From NCBI GenBank assembly GCA_910576845.1, contig CAJTJA010000039.1:1-22105 (forward strand): a stretch of DNA of 22,105 bases. Reading direction: 5' to 3'. Source of the stretch: an uncultured Oscillibacter sp. (lineage in GTDB: Bacteria > Bacillota > Clostridia > Oscillospirales > Oscillospiraceae). Below are positions 8,205 through 14,439 of this stretch, in pieces (position 1 is the stretch's first letter; each line of letters begins with the position of its first letter). Made by a program: the position numbers and the translations under genes. The notes below the pieces were generated by a model. That model did not search any database and was not told the origin of the DNA. It saw nothing but the letters and a program-made list of their open reading frames with translations.

Positions 8205-8978
8205 ATGCAAAAGCTTAAGAAGCAATTCCATATTGCCTGCACCGCTGAAGACGTTGGCCGCTACTGTATTCTTCCTGGTGATCCCGGCCGGGTCCCCGCC
8301 ATCGCCGCTTATTTTGACGATGCGAAACAGGTGGCCTACAACCGGGAGTACAATGTTTGGACCGGCACCCTCCTGGGGGAGAAAGTTACGGCCTGTTCCA
8401 CGGGCATCGGAGGGCCCTCCGCTTCCATTGCCATGGAAGAGCTTCACAAATGCGGCGCGGACACATTTATCCGCACCGGCACCTGCGGAGGCATCGACGT
8501 GAATGTACAGTCCGGGGATATTGTAGTGGCTACCGGAGCGGTGAGGTTTGAGCACACCAGCTTGGAATATGCTCCCCTGGAATTCCCCGCTGTAGCGGAT
8601 TTCGGCTTGGTGGATTGTCTGGTTCGGGCAACGAAGGCCCTGGGTTATCCCCTTCACACCGGCATTGTTCAGTGCAAGGACAGTTTTTACGGCCAGCATG
8701 ATCCCGCCGCCTCCCCAGTGTACTACGAGCTTCAGCAAAAGTGGGAAAGTTGGAAGCGCCTGGGAGTCAAGGCCAGCGAAATGGAGAGCGCCGCGCTGTT
8801 CGTGGTGGCGGCCGCCTTGGGCTGCCGCTGCGGTTCCTGCTTCCATGTGGTATGGAATCAGGAGCGGGAGGCTGCGGGCTTGGATCAGAAGATGAGCGAG
8901 GATACCAGCACCTCTGTCCGGGTGGCGGTGGAGGCCCTGAAGCTCCAAATTGAGGCGGACCGGGCTGCGCAAGTGTAA
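8205..8978 (+). CDS. udp: uridine phosphorylase
   Basis: The enzyme splits uridine with phosphate into uracil and ribose-1-phosphate in cytoplasmic pyrimidine salvage. The 257-residue product from the ATG at 8205 (GAGGTG upstream) has the normal length; the frame is open further up but there it runs through the promoter. Family landmarks are the phosphate loop LPGDPGRV (residues 23-30), GIGGPSASIA (67-76), RTGTCGG (90-96), the CKDSFYGQHDP segment (157-167) that replaces the pyrimidine-binding loop, and SEMESAALF (191-199) with the ribose-binding EMES. The NP-II fold with this pattern favours uridine over purine nucleosides. Odd features are a run of cysteines, GCRCGSC (206-212), and the following VVWNQERE, where the better-known enzymes are less Cys-rich. 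It is monocistronic as far as can be seen. Confidence 0.9.
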   Translation: MQKLKKQFHIACTAEDVGRYCILPGDPGRVPAIAAYFDDAKQVAYNREYNVWTGTLLGEKVTACSTGIGGPSASIAMEELHKCGADTFIRTGTCGGIDVNVQSGDIVVATGAVRFEHTSLEYAPLEFPAVADFGLVDCLVRATKALGYPLHTGIVQCKDSFYGQHDPAASPVYYELQQKWESWKRLGVKASEMESAALFVVAAALGCRCGSCFHVVWNQEREAAGLDQKMSEDTSTSVRVAVEALKLQIEADRAAQV

Positions 8979-9215
8979 GAGGGACTGCTTTCAAAGTGCT
9001 GTGGCCCTACTATTGAAAGGGAGCTTTTGCGGCGATTCAGCTCCACAAGCGGCAATAAATTTTTTATTACAAAAATTCTCTCAATAAATGTTATTTTTTC
9101 CGGGAACCGGTCGATATTCCAGATGAAGGGAATCAAAACCGGAGCGCTTCTATTGAACGGATTCATGGGACGGAACGCTCAAAATCAATTGAGTCTGTGA
9201 AATGGAGGAATCGCT

Positions 9216-9791
9216 ATGGTTACAGCGGCAAGCAGTCAGACTTTTCAGAGTGAATGGATCACGGTAAAAGGAAATTACGCCACCGTCAAGCTGGAGTACA
9301 TGGACGAGTTTCAAAAAGCTTTGGAGGCGCAGCAGAAAGAAGCGGCTGAAGATTACAGCCGTTTTACCGAGCGGGTGAAAGGCGGCGGAACGTCCGTCGA
9401 GTTGACCGAAGAACAGAGGAAGTACCTGGCCGGGCACTTTGATCCCGAAAACATGTCCAAGCTGGAATATCAGGAGTTTCTCGACAAGCTCTGTGAGTTT
9501 GGTATTCTGGACGAGGCGGATAAGGAGTACCTGGGCTATGGCGTCAAGGGCTGCGGCCTGGATTTGACACCCCTGGGCCGGGTGAGGACCGAAGCGTATC
9601 TCAGCCCGGTCCGGGAGAATCCGATGGGCTACACGGATTCCTTCCATTCCAGCAGGGGCAGCGTTGCCAGTTGGACAGAGTACCTTTCTGGCATCATGAG
9701 CTGGAGTGAGGAAGTCAATTCCTGGCAGAAAAGGCCGGAATCCATTCTGTTCAGGAAGGTTCACGATGTCCTGGAGACGATTTCCGGCTGA
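9216..9791 (+). CDS. unrecognised 191-residue protein
   Basis: I do not recognise this gene. It has a good ribosome binding site, TGGAGG (9203-9208), 7 nt before the ATG, and normal codon use, so it is very likely real. The product is soluble: no signal peptide, no membrane segment and no zinc motif. It is rich in Glu, Lys and aromatic residues. A probable amphipathic helical stretch covers residues about 28-60 (KLEYMDEFQKALEAQQKEAA, then a Glu/Arg-rich part). The middle, LTEEQRKYLAGHFDPENMS and EYQEFLDKLCEFGILDEADK, has the look of a helical two-part repeat: E-x-x-x-Y followed by LAG/LCEFG. The C-terminal third is Ser/Trp-rich. No gene partner shares its strand nearby; it stands alone after a 237-nt gap without a clear promoter. 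A hairpin-rich inverted-repeat element starts 57 nt after its stop. Confidence 0.8.
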   Translation: MVTAASSQTFQSEWITVKGNYATVKLEYMDEFQKALEAQQKEAAEDYSRFTERVKGGGTSVELTEEQRKYLAGHFDPENMSKLEYQEFLDKLCEFGILDEADKEYLGYGVKGCGLDLTPLGRVRTEAYLSPVRENPMGYTDSFHSSRGSVASWTEYLSGIMSWSEEVNSWQKRPESILFRKVHDVLETISG

Positions 9792-9847
9792 CGGAGAGGC
9801 AGCGCACAAAATATCTAAAAAATTCTTTTATAAGTTTAAAAGATCGT

Positions 9848-10062
9848 AAAAGGCGGGCCGCTGAGCGGCCCGCCTTAGCCTGTCGAAAAATGGGAAAATT
9901 ACATCGACGGGAAGGAAGGGTGTGTGCGGGAAACCCAGGAAGGGTTTCCTGCACCATTGAAATCAAAAGTTTTCAGAACAATTTTAAGGTTCTGAAAACT
10001 TGCTCAGGCTGTCAAAAATATTTTTGACAGCCTGAGGCGGGCCGCTCAGCGGCCCGTCTTTT
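9848..10062. repeat. 215-bp inverted-repeat-bounded hairpin element (MITE/REP-like candidate)
   Basis: The left end (9848-9891) and the reverse complement of the right end (10020-10062) match over about 43 nt with three substitutions and one single-base gap. Each end is itself a GC-rich hairpin: CGGGCCGC, a 3-nt loop, GCGGCCCG. Inside are a 12-bp stem at 9925-9953 (TGCGGGAAACCC, loop AGGAA), a perfect 13-bp stem at 9967-10001 (AAGTTTTCAGAAC, 9-nt loop) and a perfect 34-bp palindrome at 10003-10036. No protein is encoded. The element fills the space between a + strand gene and the convergent copA and ends 6 nt before the copA stop. No target duplication is obvious. It may be a non-autonomous mobile element, a REP/BIME-like repeat or a double bidirectional terminator; one copy cannot decide this. 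Confidence 0.6.
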
Positions 10063-10064
10063 TT
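10035..10064 (+). terminator. hairpin terminator at the right end of the repeat element
   Basis: The stem AGGCGGGCCGC with GCGGCCCGTCT (one G-T pair, TCA loop) is directly followed by six T on the + strand, the standard intrinsic terminator form. It would stop transcripts of the 191-residue gene before they run into copA. The twin hairpin at 9850-9876 has its T-rich flank on the other strand and could end copA transcripts. Confidence 0.7.
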
Positions 10065-10068
10065 CCTC

Positions 10069-10278
10069 TTATTGAATATTCAATACCTTGTAATCCTGAT
10101 CCTCCACAGCCTTTTTCAAGGCCTCATTTGCCAGAGCGGCGGAGAGAGTGACCACCGCTGTGCCGCTCTCGTGGCTGACGCTGGCGGCGCTGACCTCCGG
10201 AAGAGCCTCCAGGGCTTTTTTTACCCGGGCTTCGCAATGTCCGCACATCATGCCTTCAATCTTCATTGTCTTTTCCAT
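10069..10278 (-). CDS. copZ: possible free CopZ-like copper chaperone from an internal start in copA
   Basis: The last 69 codons of copA begin at an internal ATG (10278-10276) that is preceded, at 8 nt, by a near-perfect ribosome binding site, AGAGGAGGT (10294-10286). Translation there would give MEKTMKIEGMMCGHCEARV and onward, a complete heavy-metal-associated domain with the CxxC copper site, the right size for a CopZ chaperone. This is the same frame as copA, so the cell could make both the fused and the free form. The reading is that an ancestral copA-copZ pair lost its intervening stop codon. Whether the internal start is used cannot be told from sequence; a sequencing error restoring the frame is a weaker alternative. 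Confidence 0.5.
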   Translation of the reverse strand: MEKTMKIEGMMCGHCEARVKKALEALPEVSAASVSHESGTAVVTLSAALANEALKKAVEDQDYKVLNIQ

Positions 10279-12594
10279 AGTTGTTACCTCCTCTAAATGG
10301 TTGGAATGTTTGGGTTTCAGGGGTTTATCCTTCTTCACGTCCCGCAGGTTAAACAGGTTCAGCCGCAGAGCGTTGGAGACGACGCAGAAGCTGGAAAGGC
10401 TCATGGCCGCCGCACCGAACATGGGGTTCAGCGTCAGTCCAAAGGGGATGAAGAGCCCTGCCGCCAGGGGAATGCCAATGGTGTTGTAAAAGAAGGCCCA
10501 GAACAGGTTCTCGTGAATATTCCGCAGGGTGGCCCGGCTGAGGCGGATGGCGGCAGGCACGTCGGAGAGGCGGCTTTTCATCAGCACCACATCCGCCGCG
10601 TCGATGGCCACGTCTGCCCCCGCACCGATGGCGATGCCGGTGTCCGCCCGGGTCAGAGCGGGGGCATCGTTAATACCGTCTCCTACCATCGCGACATTTC
10701 CCTGTTCTTTGAGTTTCCGGATAACACTTTCCTTGCCGTCAGGCAGGACCCCTGCGATGACCTCATCCACCCCGGCCTGCTTCCCAATGGCCTGGGCAGT
10801 GCGCTGGTTGTCACCGGTGAGCATTACCACCCGGATGCCCATGCCTTGGAGCTCCTTCACCGCCTGGGGACTGTCTTCCTTGATGACGTCCGCCACGGCG
10901 ATTACGCCCAGCAGTTCCCCGTCCCGGCTGAAAAAGAGGGGCGTCTTTCCTTGAACGGCCAAGGTTTCCGCTTTGTCCTGAAACTCTTTGGGGACTGTGC
11001 ATTGAGTGCCGATGAAGCCGAGATTGCCGCCGCTGAGGGCTGTACCCTCCAGCCGGGCGGTGAGGCCGTTTCCCGGCAGTGCCTGGAAGTCCGTAACGTC
11101 CTCCGCCGGGCCCCCCGCCTCCTCCGCTTTTTGGAGAACCGCTCTTGCCAGGGGATGCTCGCTCTTCTGCTCCAGTGACCGGGCCAGCCGGAGGAATTCT
11201 GCCTCCGTGAGGCCCTGGACGGGAAGAATGTCTGTCACCTTGGGTTCACCCTGGGTGATGGTGCCGGTCTTGTCCAGGGCCACAATCTCCGTCCGGCCCG
11301 CAGCCTCCAGGGAGGCGGCGGTCTTAAAGAGAATGCCGTTTTTTGCTCCCATTCCGCTGCCCACCATAATGGCGACGGGCGTTGCCAGACCCAGAGCGCA
11401 GGGGCAGGAAATTACCAGCACGGAGATACCCCGGGCCAGAGCAAAGCCCATGCTTTGCCCCAGCAGAAGCCACACGAGGGTGGTGACTGCGGCGATGGAA
11501 ATTACCGCCGGGACGAAGACGCCGGATACCTTGTCGGCAATTTTGGCGATAGGAGCCTTGGTGGCCGCCGCATCGCTGACCATCTGAATGATTTGGGAGA
11601 GAGTGGTGTCCTCCCCCACCCGGGTGGCCCGGCATTTGAGAAAGCCGGACTGGTTCGCCGTGGCGGCGGAGACACCGTCTCCGGGAGCTTTGTCCACAGG
11701 AATACTCTCACCAGTGAGAGCGGACTCATTGACGGCGCTGGTTCCCTCAATGACGACACCGTCCACCGGGATGTTCTCTCCGGGGCGGACGAGAAATATA
11801 TCGTCCTTCTGGACCTGCTCAATGGGGACCGTGATCTCCTGGCCCTCACGCTCCAGCACGGCGGTCTTTGGGGCCAGCTTCATGAGGCTTTTCAGAGCGT
11901 CGGTCGTCTTTCCCTTGGACCGGGCCTCCAGCATTTTACCCACGGTAATCAGGGCCAGGATCATGGCGGCGGACTCGAAGTAGAACTCCATCATATAGCC
12001 CATCACCGCTTCCATATCCCCCCGGAGCTGGGCGGATGTCATAGCGAAGAGGGCATAGGTGCTGTAGACGAAGGCGGAGGAGGCCCCCAGGGCTACCAGG
12101 GTATCCATATTCGGGGCCCGGTGCCAGAGGCTCTTAAAGCCGCTGATGAAGAATTTCTGGTTGATAACCATGACAGCAACCGTCAGTAGTAATTGGATCA
12201 GGCCCATGGCCACATGGTTCCCGTGGAGGAAGGCCGGGACAGGCCAATTCCACATCATATGCCCCATAGAGAAATACATGAGCACCGCCAGAAATACCAG
12301 GGAGGACCAGAGGCGGCGTTTCAGCAGCGGGGTTTCATGGTCTGCCAGAGTCTCTTCAGGATCGACAGCGGGACCGGATGCGGCGGTTTTCTCCGCGCCC
12401 TTTTTTGATGCGCCATAGCCTGCGCCCTCCACTGCCGCAATAATTTCGGCGGCGGAAGCGCTGCCCTCCACACCCATGGAGTTGGTCAAAAGGCTGACAG
12501 AGCAGGAAGCAACACCCGGCACCTTGCCCACGGCCTTTTCCACCCGGGCGGAGCAGGCGGCGCAGCTCATACCGGTGACATTATACTGTTCCAT
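10069..12594 (-). CDS. copA: copper-exporting P1B-type ATPase with C-terminal CopZ-like domain
   Basis: CopA pumps Cu(I) out of the cytoplasm using ATP. I take the ATG at 12594, since GGGAGG lies 8 nt upstream and the protein then starts MEQYNVTGMSCAACSARVEK; a frame-internal ATG 21 nt further up lacks this signal. In the 841-residue product the N-terminal heavy-metal domain has CAAC (Cys 11/14). The actuator has TGES (about 294), the transport site is SCPCALG (Cys 397/399), the phosphorylated Asp is in DKTGTIT (441), SEHPLA is at about 478 and GDGINDAP at about 638. The ATPase normally ends after NALRLNLFNLRD. Here a basic linker leads in frame to a second metal-binding domain, GMMCGHCEARVKKA, that looks like free CopZ. 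It follows csoR by 36 nt and should be induced with it by copper. Confidence 0.96.
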   Translation of the reverse strand: MEQYNVTGMSCAACSARVEKAVGKVPGVASCSVSLLTNSMGVEGSASAAEIIAAVEGAGYGASKKGAEKTAASGPAVDPEETLADHETPLLKRRLWSSLVFLAVLMYFSMGHMMWNWPVPAFLHGNHVAMGLIQLLLTVAVMVINQKFFISGFKSLWHRAPNMDTLVALGASSAFVYSTYALFAMTSAQLRGDMEAVMGYMMEFYFESAAMILALITVGKMLEARSKGKTTDALKSLMKLAPKTAVLEREGQEITVPIEQVQKDDIFLVRPGENIPVDGVVIEGTSAVNESALTGESIPVDKAPGDGVSAATANQSGFLKCRATRVGEDTTLSQIIQMVSDAAATKAPIAKIADKVSGVFVPAVISIAAVTTLVWLLLGQSMGFALARGISVLVISCPCALGLATPVAIMVGSGMGAKNGILFKTAASLEAAGRTEIVALDKTGTITQGEPKVTDILPVQGLTEAEFLRLARSLEQKSEHPLARAVLQKAEEAGGPAEDVTDFQALPGNGLTARLEGTALSGGNLGFIGTQCTVPKEFQDKAETLAVQGKTPLFFSRDGELLGVIAVADVIKEDSPQAVKELQGMGIRVVMLTGDNQRTAQAIGKQAGVDEVIAGVLPDGKESVIRKLKEQGNVAMVGDGINDAPALTRADTGIAIGAGADVAIDAADVVLMKSRLSDVPAAIRLSRATLRNIHENLFWAFFYNTIGIPLAAGLFIPFGLTLNPMFGAAAMSLSSFCVVSNALRLNLFNLRDVKKDKPLKPKHSNHLEEVTTMEKTMKIEGMMCGHCEARVKKALEALPEVSAASVSHESGTAVVTLSAALANEALKKAVEDQDYKVLNIQ

Positions 12595-12630
12595 AGGCGG
12601 AACCTCCCATTTCATAGATAATTCAAGGAA

Positions 12631-12927
12631 CTATTTCATCAATTTTTGGAGAGTGACCAAGAGCTCATCGACCGTTTCGTCCTTCCCCTCCCGGATGTCG
12701 CGGGTGACACAGGTACGGATATGTTCGGAGAGCAGTTCCTTGGCAAAGGCGTTCAAAGCGGCATTGGCGGCGGCGACCTGAGCCAGGATATCGGGGCAGT
12801 AGGCGCTGCGCTCTACCATGCCGCGGATACCCCGAATCTGACCTTCCACCCGGCTCAGACGGTTGATGAGCCGCTTGTATTCTTCTTCCGAGCGCTCCTT
12901 GGTCTTGCGGCAGTCACAGGTCTCCAT
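12631..12927 (-). CDS. csoR: copper-sensing repressor CsoR
   Basis: CsoR is a small all-helical tetrameric repressor that leaves its operator when it binds Cu(I). I choose the ATG at 12927, 8 nt after GAGGAGG, giving 98 residues (METCDCRKTKERSEEEYKRL and onward), the family's usual size; the open frame above it runs through the operator. The copper ligands are present with the exact CsoR spacing: Cys44 in SAYCPDI, His69 and Cys73 in EHIRTC (25 and 4 apart). NRLSRVEGQIRGI is the conserved first helix. The N-terminal CDC is an additional Cys pair outside the core. It is the first gene of the csoR-copA operon and its own promoter holds two CsoR boxes, so it is autoregulated. Confidence 0.95.
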   Translation of the reverse strand: METCDCRKTKERSEEEYKRLINRLSRVEGQIRGIRGMVERSAYCPDILAQVAAANAALNAFAKELLSEHIRTCVTRDIREGKDETVDELLVTLQKLMK

Positions 12928-12949
12928 AACGGATGCCTCCTCAGCAAGT

Positions 12950-12999
12950 ATACCCCTTGGGGGTATTTTAATAATATACCCCCAAGGGGTATTTGTCAA
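12950..12999 (-). promoter_or_regulatory. csoR-copA promoter with two CsoR operators
   Basis: On the minus strand a consensus -35 TTGACA (12999-12994) and a -10 TATTAT (12976-12971) are 17 nt apart. The 17-nt spacer is almost wholly a CsoR box, TACCCCTTGGGGGTA read on the minus strand (12991-12977). A second box at 12965-12951, just downstream of the -10 and at the expected transcription start, is its exact reverse complement. Both match the G/C-tract pseudo-palindrome TACCCC-n-GGGGTA of known CsoR operators. Bound CsoR would cover the spacer and the start site together. Confidence 0.9.
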
Positions 13000-13025
13000 G
13001 TCAAAATTGAAGAGGAAAAACAGAA

Positions 13026-13061
13026 ATATCCGGCATAGGAAGCTTTCCCCATGCCGGATGT
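13026..13061 (-). terminator. hairpin terminator of the beta-helix acyltransferase gene
   Basis: A 9-bp stem, ATCCGGCAT with ATGCCGGAT, extends by two further pairs. On the minus strand it is followed by ATTTCTGTTTTTCC. It lies 15 nt after the stop of the minus-strand acyltransferase gene and before the csoR promoter, so it separates the two units. On the + strand it is followed by TTTT as well. Confidence 0.7.
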
Positions 13062-13075
13062 TTTATGAAAGCGGG

Positions 13076-13738
13076 TCAGCCGCGATGGACAATTTGACCA
13101 GGCCCCTTAAAGATGCTGTCCGGCGGAACCGTTCCGCGGACGGAGGAGAGAGGATAAACGCTGGCAGTTCGTCCGATGATAGTGCCGGGGTTTAGGACGC
13201 TGTTGCAGCCCACCTCCACATAATCGCCCAGAATCGCGCCGAATTTTTTCCGGCCGGTTTCCAGCTTATCACCGCTGTTTCGAACAACGACCAAGGTTTT
13301 GTCGGATTTGACGTTGGAGGTAATGGAACCTGCGCCCATATGGCTTTTATAGCCCAGGATGGAATCACCGACATAGTTGTAGTGAGGGGTCTGGACGCTG
13401 TCGAATAGGATGACGTTTTTCAGCTCCACAGAATTGCCTACTACACAGCCTGCGCCCACCAGGGCGGAACCCCGGATAAAAGCGCAGTGGCGAACCTCTG
13501 TTTCGGGGCCGATGATGCAGGGCGCTCCCAGATAAGCGGTTGGAGCAATTTTGGCGGTTTTGTGCACCCAGACGCCGGGAGCGGTTTGTTCATATTCTTC
13601 CGGGGACAGGGTGGGGCCCAGGGAGAGAATCAGGTCTTTAATACCGTCCAGGGCCTCCCAGGGAAAGCGAAAACCGGCGAGATAGCTGCCTGCCAGAGTA
13701 TGGGACAGGTCCAACAAGGATGAAATTTCCAGAGTCAT
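13076..13738 (-). CDS. GlmU-like left-handed beta-helix acyltransferase
   Basis: The 220-residue protein consists of a short N-terminal helical part (about 1-55) and hexapeptide-repeat turns of a left-handed beta-helix (about 56-205: HKTAKIAPTAYLGAPCIIG, ALVGAGCVVGNSV and later turns). It resembles the acetyltransferase half of GlmU: PHYNYVGDSILG corresponds to the NHLxYxGD segment, so His119 would be the catalytic base, and MGAGSITSN to GCGTITVN. The N-terminal nucleotidyltransferase domain of GlmU is absent, so it cannot make UDP-GlcNAc on its own; acetylation of an amino-sugar phosphate or a similar substrate is the inference. The start at 13738 has GGGAGG 6 nt upstream; the longer open frame lacks such a site. 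A hairpin cluster lies upstream. Confidence 0.85.
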   Translation of the reverse strand: MTLEISSLLDLSHTLAGSYLAGFRFPWEALDGIKDLILSLGPTLSPEEYEQTAPGVWVHKTAKIAPTAYLGAPCIIGPETEVRHCAFIRGSALVGAGCVVGNSVELKNVILFDSVQTPHYNYVGDSILGYKSHMGAGSITSNVKSDKTLVVVRNSGDKLETGRKKFGAILGDYVEVGCNSVLNPGTIIGRTASVYPLSSVRGTVPPDSIFKGPGQIVHRG

Positions 13739-13800
13739 TGTGTGCCTCCCGTTGTCGCCGCGGCAGGGCGGCGGATTTATATAGTCAACGTAGTTGAAAA

Positions 13801-13924
13801 GGAAATACTTCTTTCCAACCGGCGGACCTTTGGTCCGCCGGGGTGCAGGAGCACCCATGCGTTTCCTATGCTGTCAAGCAAGAAAGCCGCTGGCGCGGCT
13901 TAGGGCGCTGTTTTACAGCGCTGT
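13801..13924. repeat. cluster of five small hairpins
   Basis: Within 124 bp there are five adjacent inverted repeats. They are GGAAA/TTTCC (13801-13816), a perfect 10-bp CCGGCGGACC with TTT loop (13819-13841), GGGTGC/GCACCC (13841-13856), AAGCCGC/GCGGCTT (13884-13901) and GCGCTGT/ACAGCGC (13905-13921). There is no T-run in a terminator position and no convincing gene. It lies 60-190 nt upstream of the beta-helix acyltransferase start. It may be a dispersed non-coding repeat or a structured 5' leader of that gene; I cannot assign it to a known riboswitch class. The rest of 13925-14148 shows nothing I can interpret. Confidence 0.4.
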
Positions 13925-14148
13925 ACTAAAAAATCCCCTTGGACTCTTTTCAACTGTGCTGATTGTAAACAGTATATACCAGTTTTGGGCGGCGCGCAAG
14001 AGACTGCTGCAAAATGCGGCGGTTCCGGTGCGTATTTTCTTGTGAAAGTGCCTTCGCCGGTTACTTTACGGTCAACTTGAAAATGGCGCCGTCAGCGCTT
14101 AATCCCGTATCCGGACTGCTGGGAAGCCAGGTTATAAAAGGAGGCGGT

Positions 14149-14274
14149 ATCGCGAAGAAAAAAGATGAGGAATTGATTGAAATTGCGGATATGACGGAGG
14201 CAAGATTTTTGGCGGTATGCGGCAAAAAGGCTATTTTAATCAGGCACTGTTTGAAAAATAGAAATATACCCTGA
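14149..14274 (+). CDS. doubtful 41-codon reading frame with strong RBS but ATC at the start position
   Basis: An almost ideal ribosome binding site, AAAAGGAGG (14137-14145), is followed at the right distance not by ATG but by ATC GCG AAG AAA AAA GAT. If ATC replaces an ancestral ATG, the product would start (M)AKKKDEELIEIADMTEARF and end KNRNIP at TGA 14272-14274. The MAKKK type of opening is common for small basic proteins. ATC starts are very rare, so this may be a decayed gene, a gene using a rare start, or chance. The same frame stays open upstream to 14014, without a ribosome binding site there. Function unknown. Confidence 0.25.
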   Translation: MAKKKDEELIEIADMTEARFLAVCGKKAILIRHCLKNRNIP

Positions 14275-14314
14275 TAAGCGGAAGAACTTTTCCATTCAGG
14301 GCGGAAAATTTGCT

Positions 14315-14340
14315 GAGCGCGCAGGTTCTCCTGCGCGCTC
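14315..14340. terminator. strong 11-bp hairpin downstream of the deacetylase
   Basis: A perfect stem, GAGCGCGCAGG with CCTGCGCGCTC and a TTCT loop, lies 100 nt past the stop of the minus-strand deacetylase and 41 nt past the doubtful + strand frame. On the minus strand it is followed by AGCAAATTTTCC, on the + strand by GTTCTGCG; neither is a good T tract. A terminator role is likely but not certain. Confidence 0.45.
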
Positions 14341-14439
14341 GTTCTGCGTCATATGCCGGCTGAGGGAAAGATGGAAGATGCGCCGCCCTGAGCTTTTTTG
14401 AGAAAAGGGGCCGTGCCGGAGGAACCCGTCGTGGGGGCT

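Noticed and set aside
8979..9215. terminator and promoter between udp and the 191-residue gene
   Set aside because: Only a 6-bp GGAGCT/AGCTCC stem and AT-rich tracts are visible; no -35/-10 pair with proper spacing could be supported.
10003..10036. 34-bp perfect palindrome as a protein-binding operator or replication site
   Set aside because: It lies between convergent genes and is part of the hairpin element at 9848-10062; no promoter is near, so an operator role has no support.
10297..11178. 293-codon open frame on the + strand opposite copA
   Set aside because: Antisense to the phosphorylation and nucleotide domains of copA; His/Gly-rich composition typical of a shadow frame.
13801..13924. 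CRISPR-like array of short repeats
   Set aside because: The hairpins differ in sequence and there is no repeated unit with regular spacers; no cas genes are in the window.
13794..14045. 83-codon + strand frame across the hairpin cluster
   Set aside because: The product is made of translated hairpin arms, with no ribosome binding site; the stretch is better explained as non-coding repeat.
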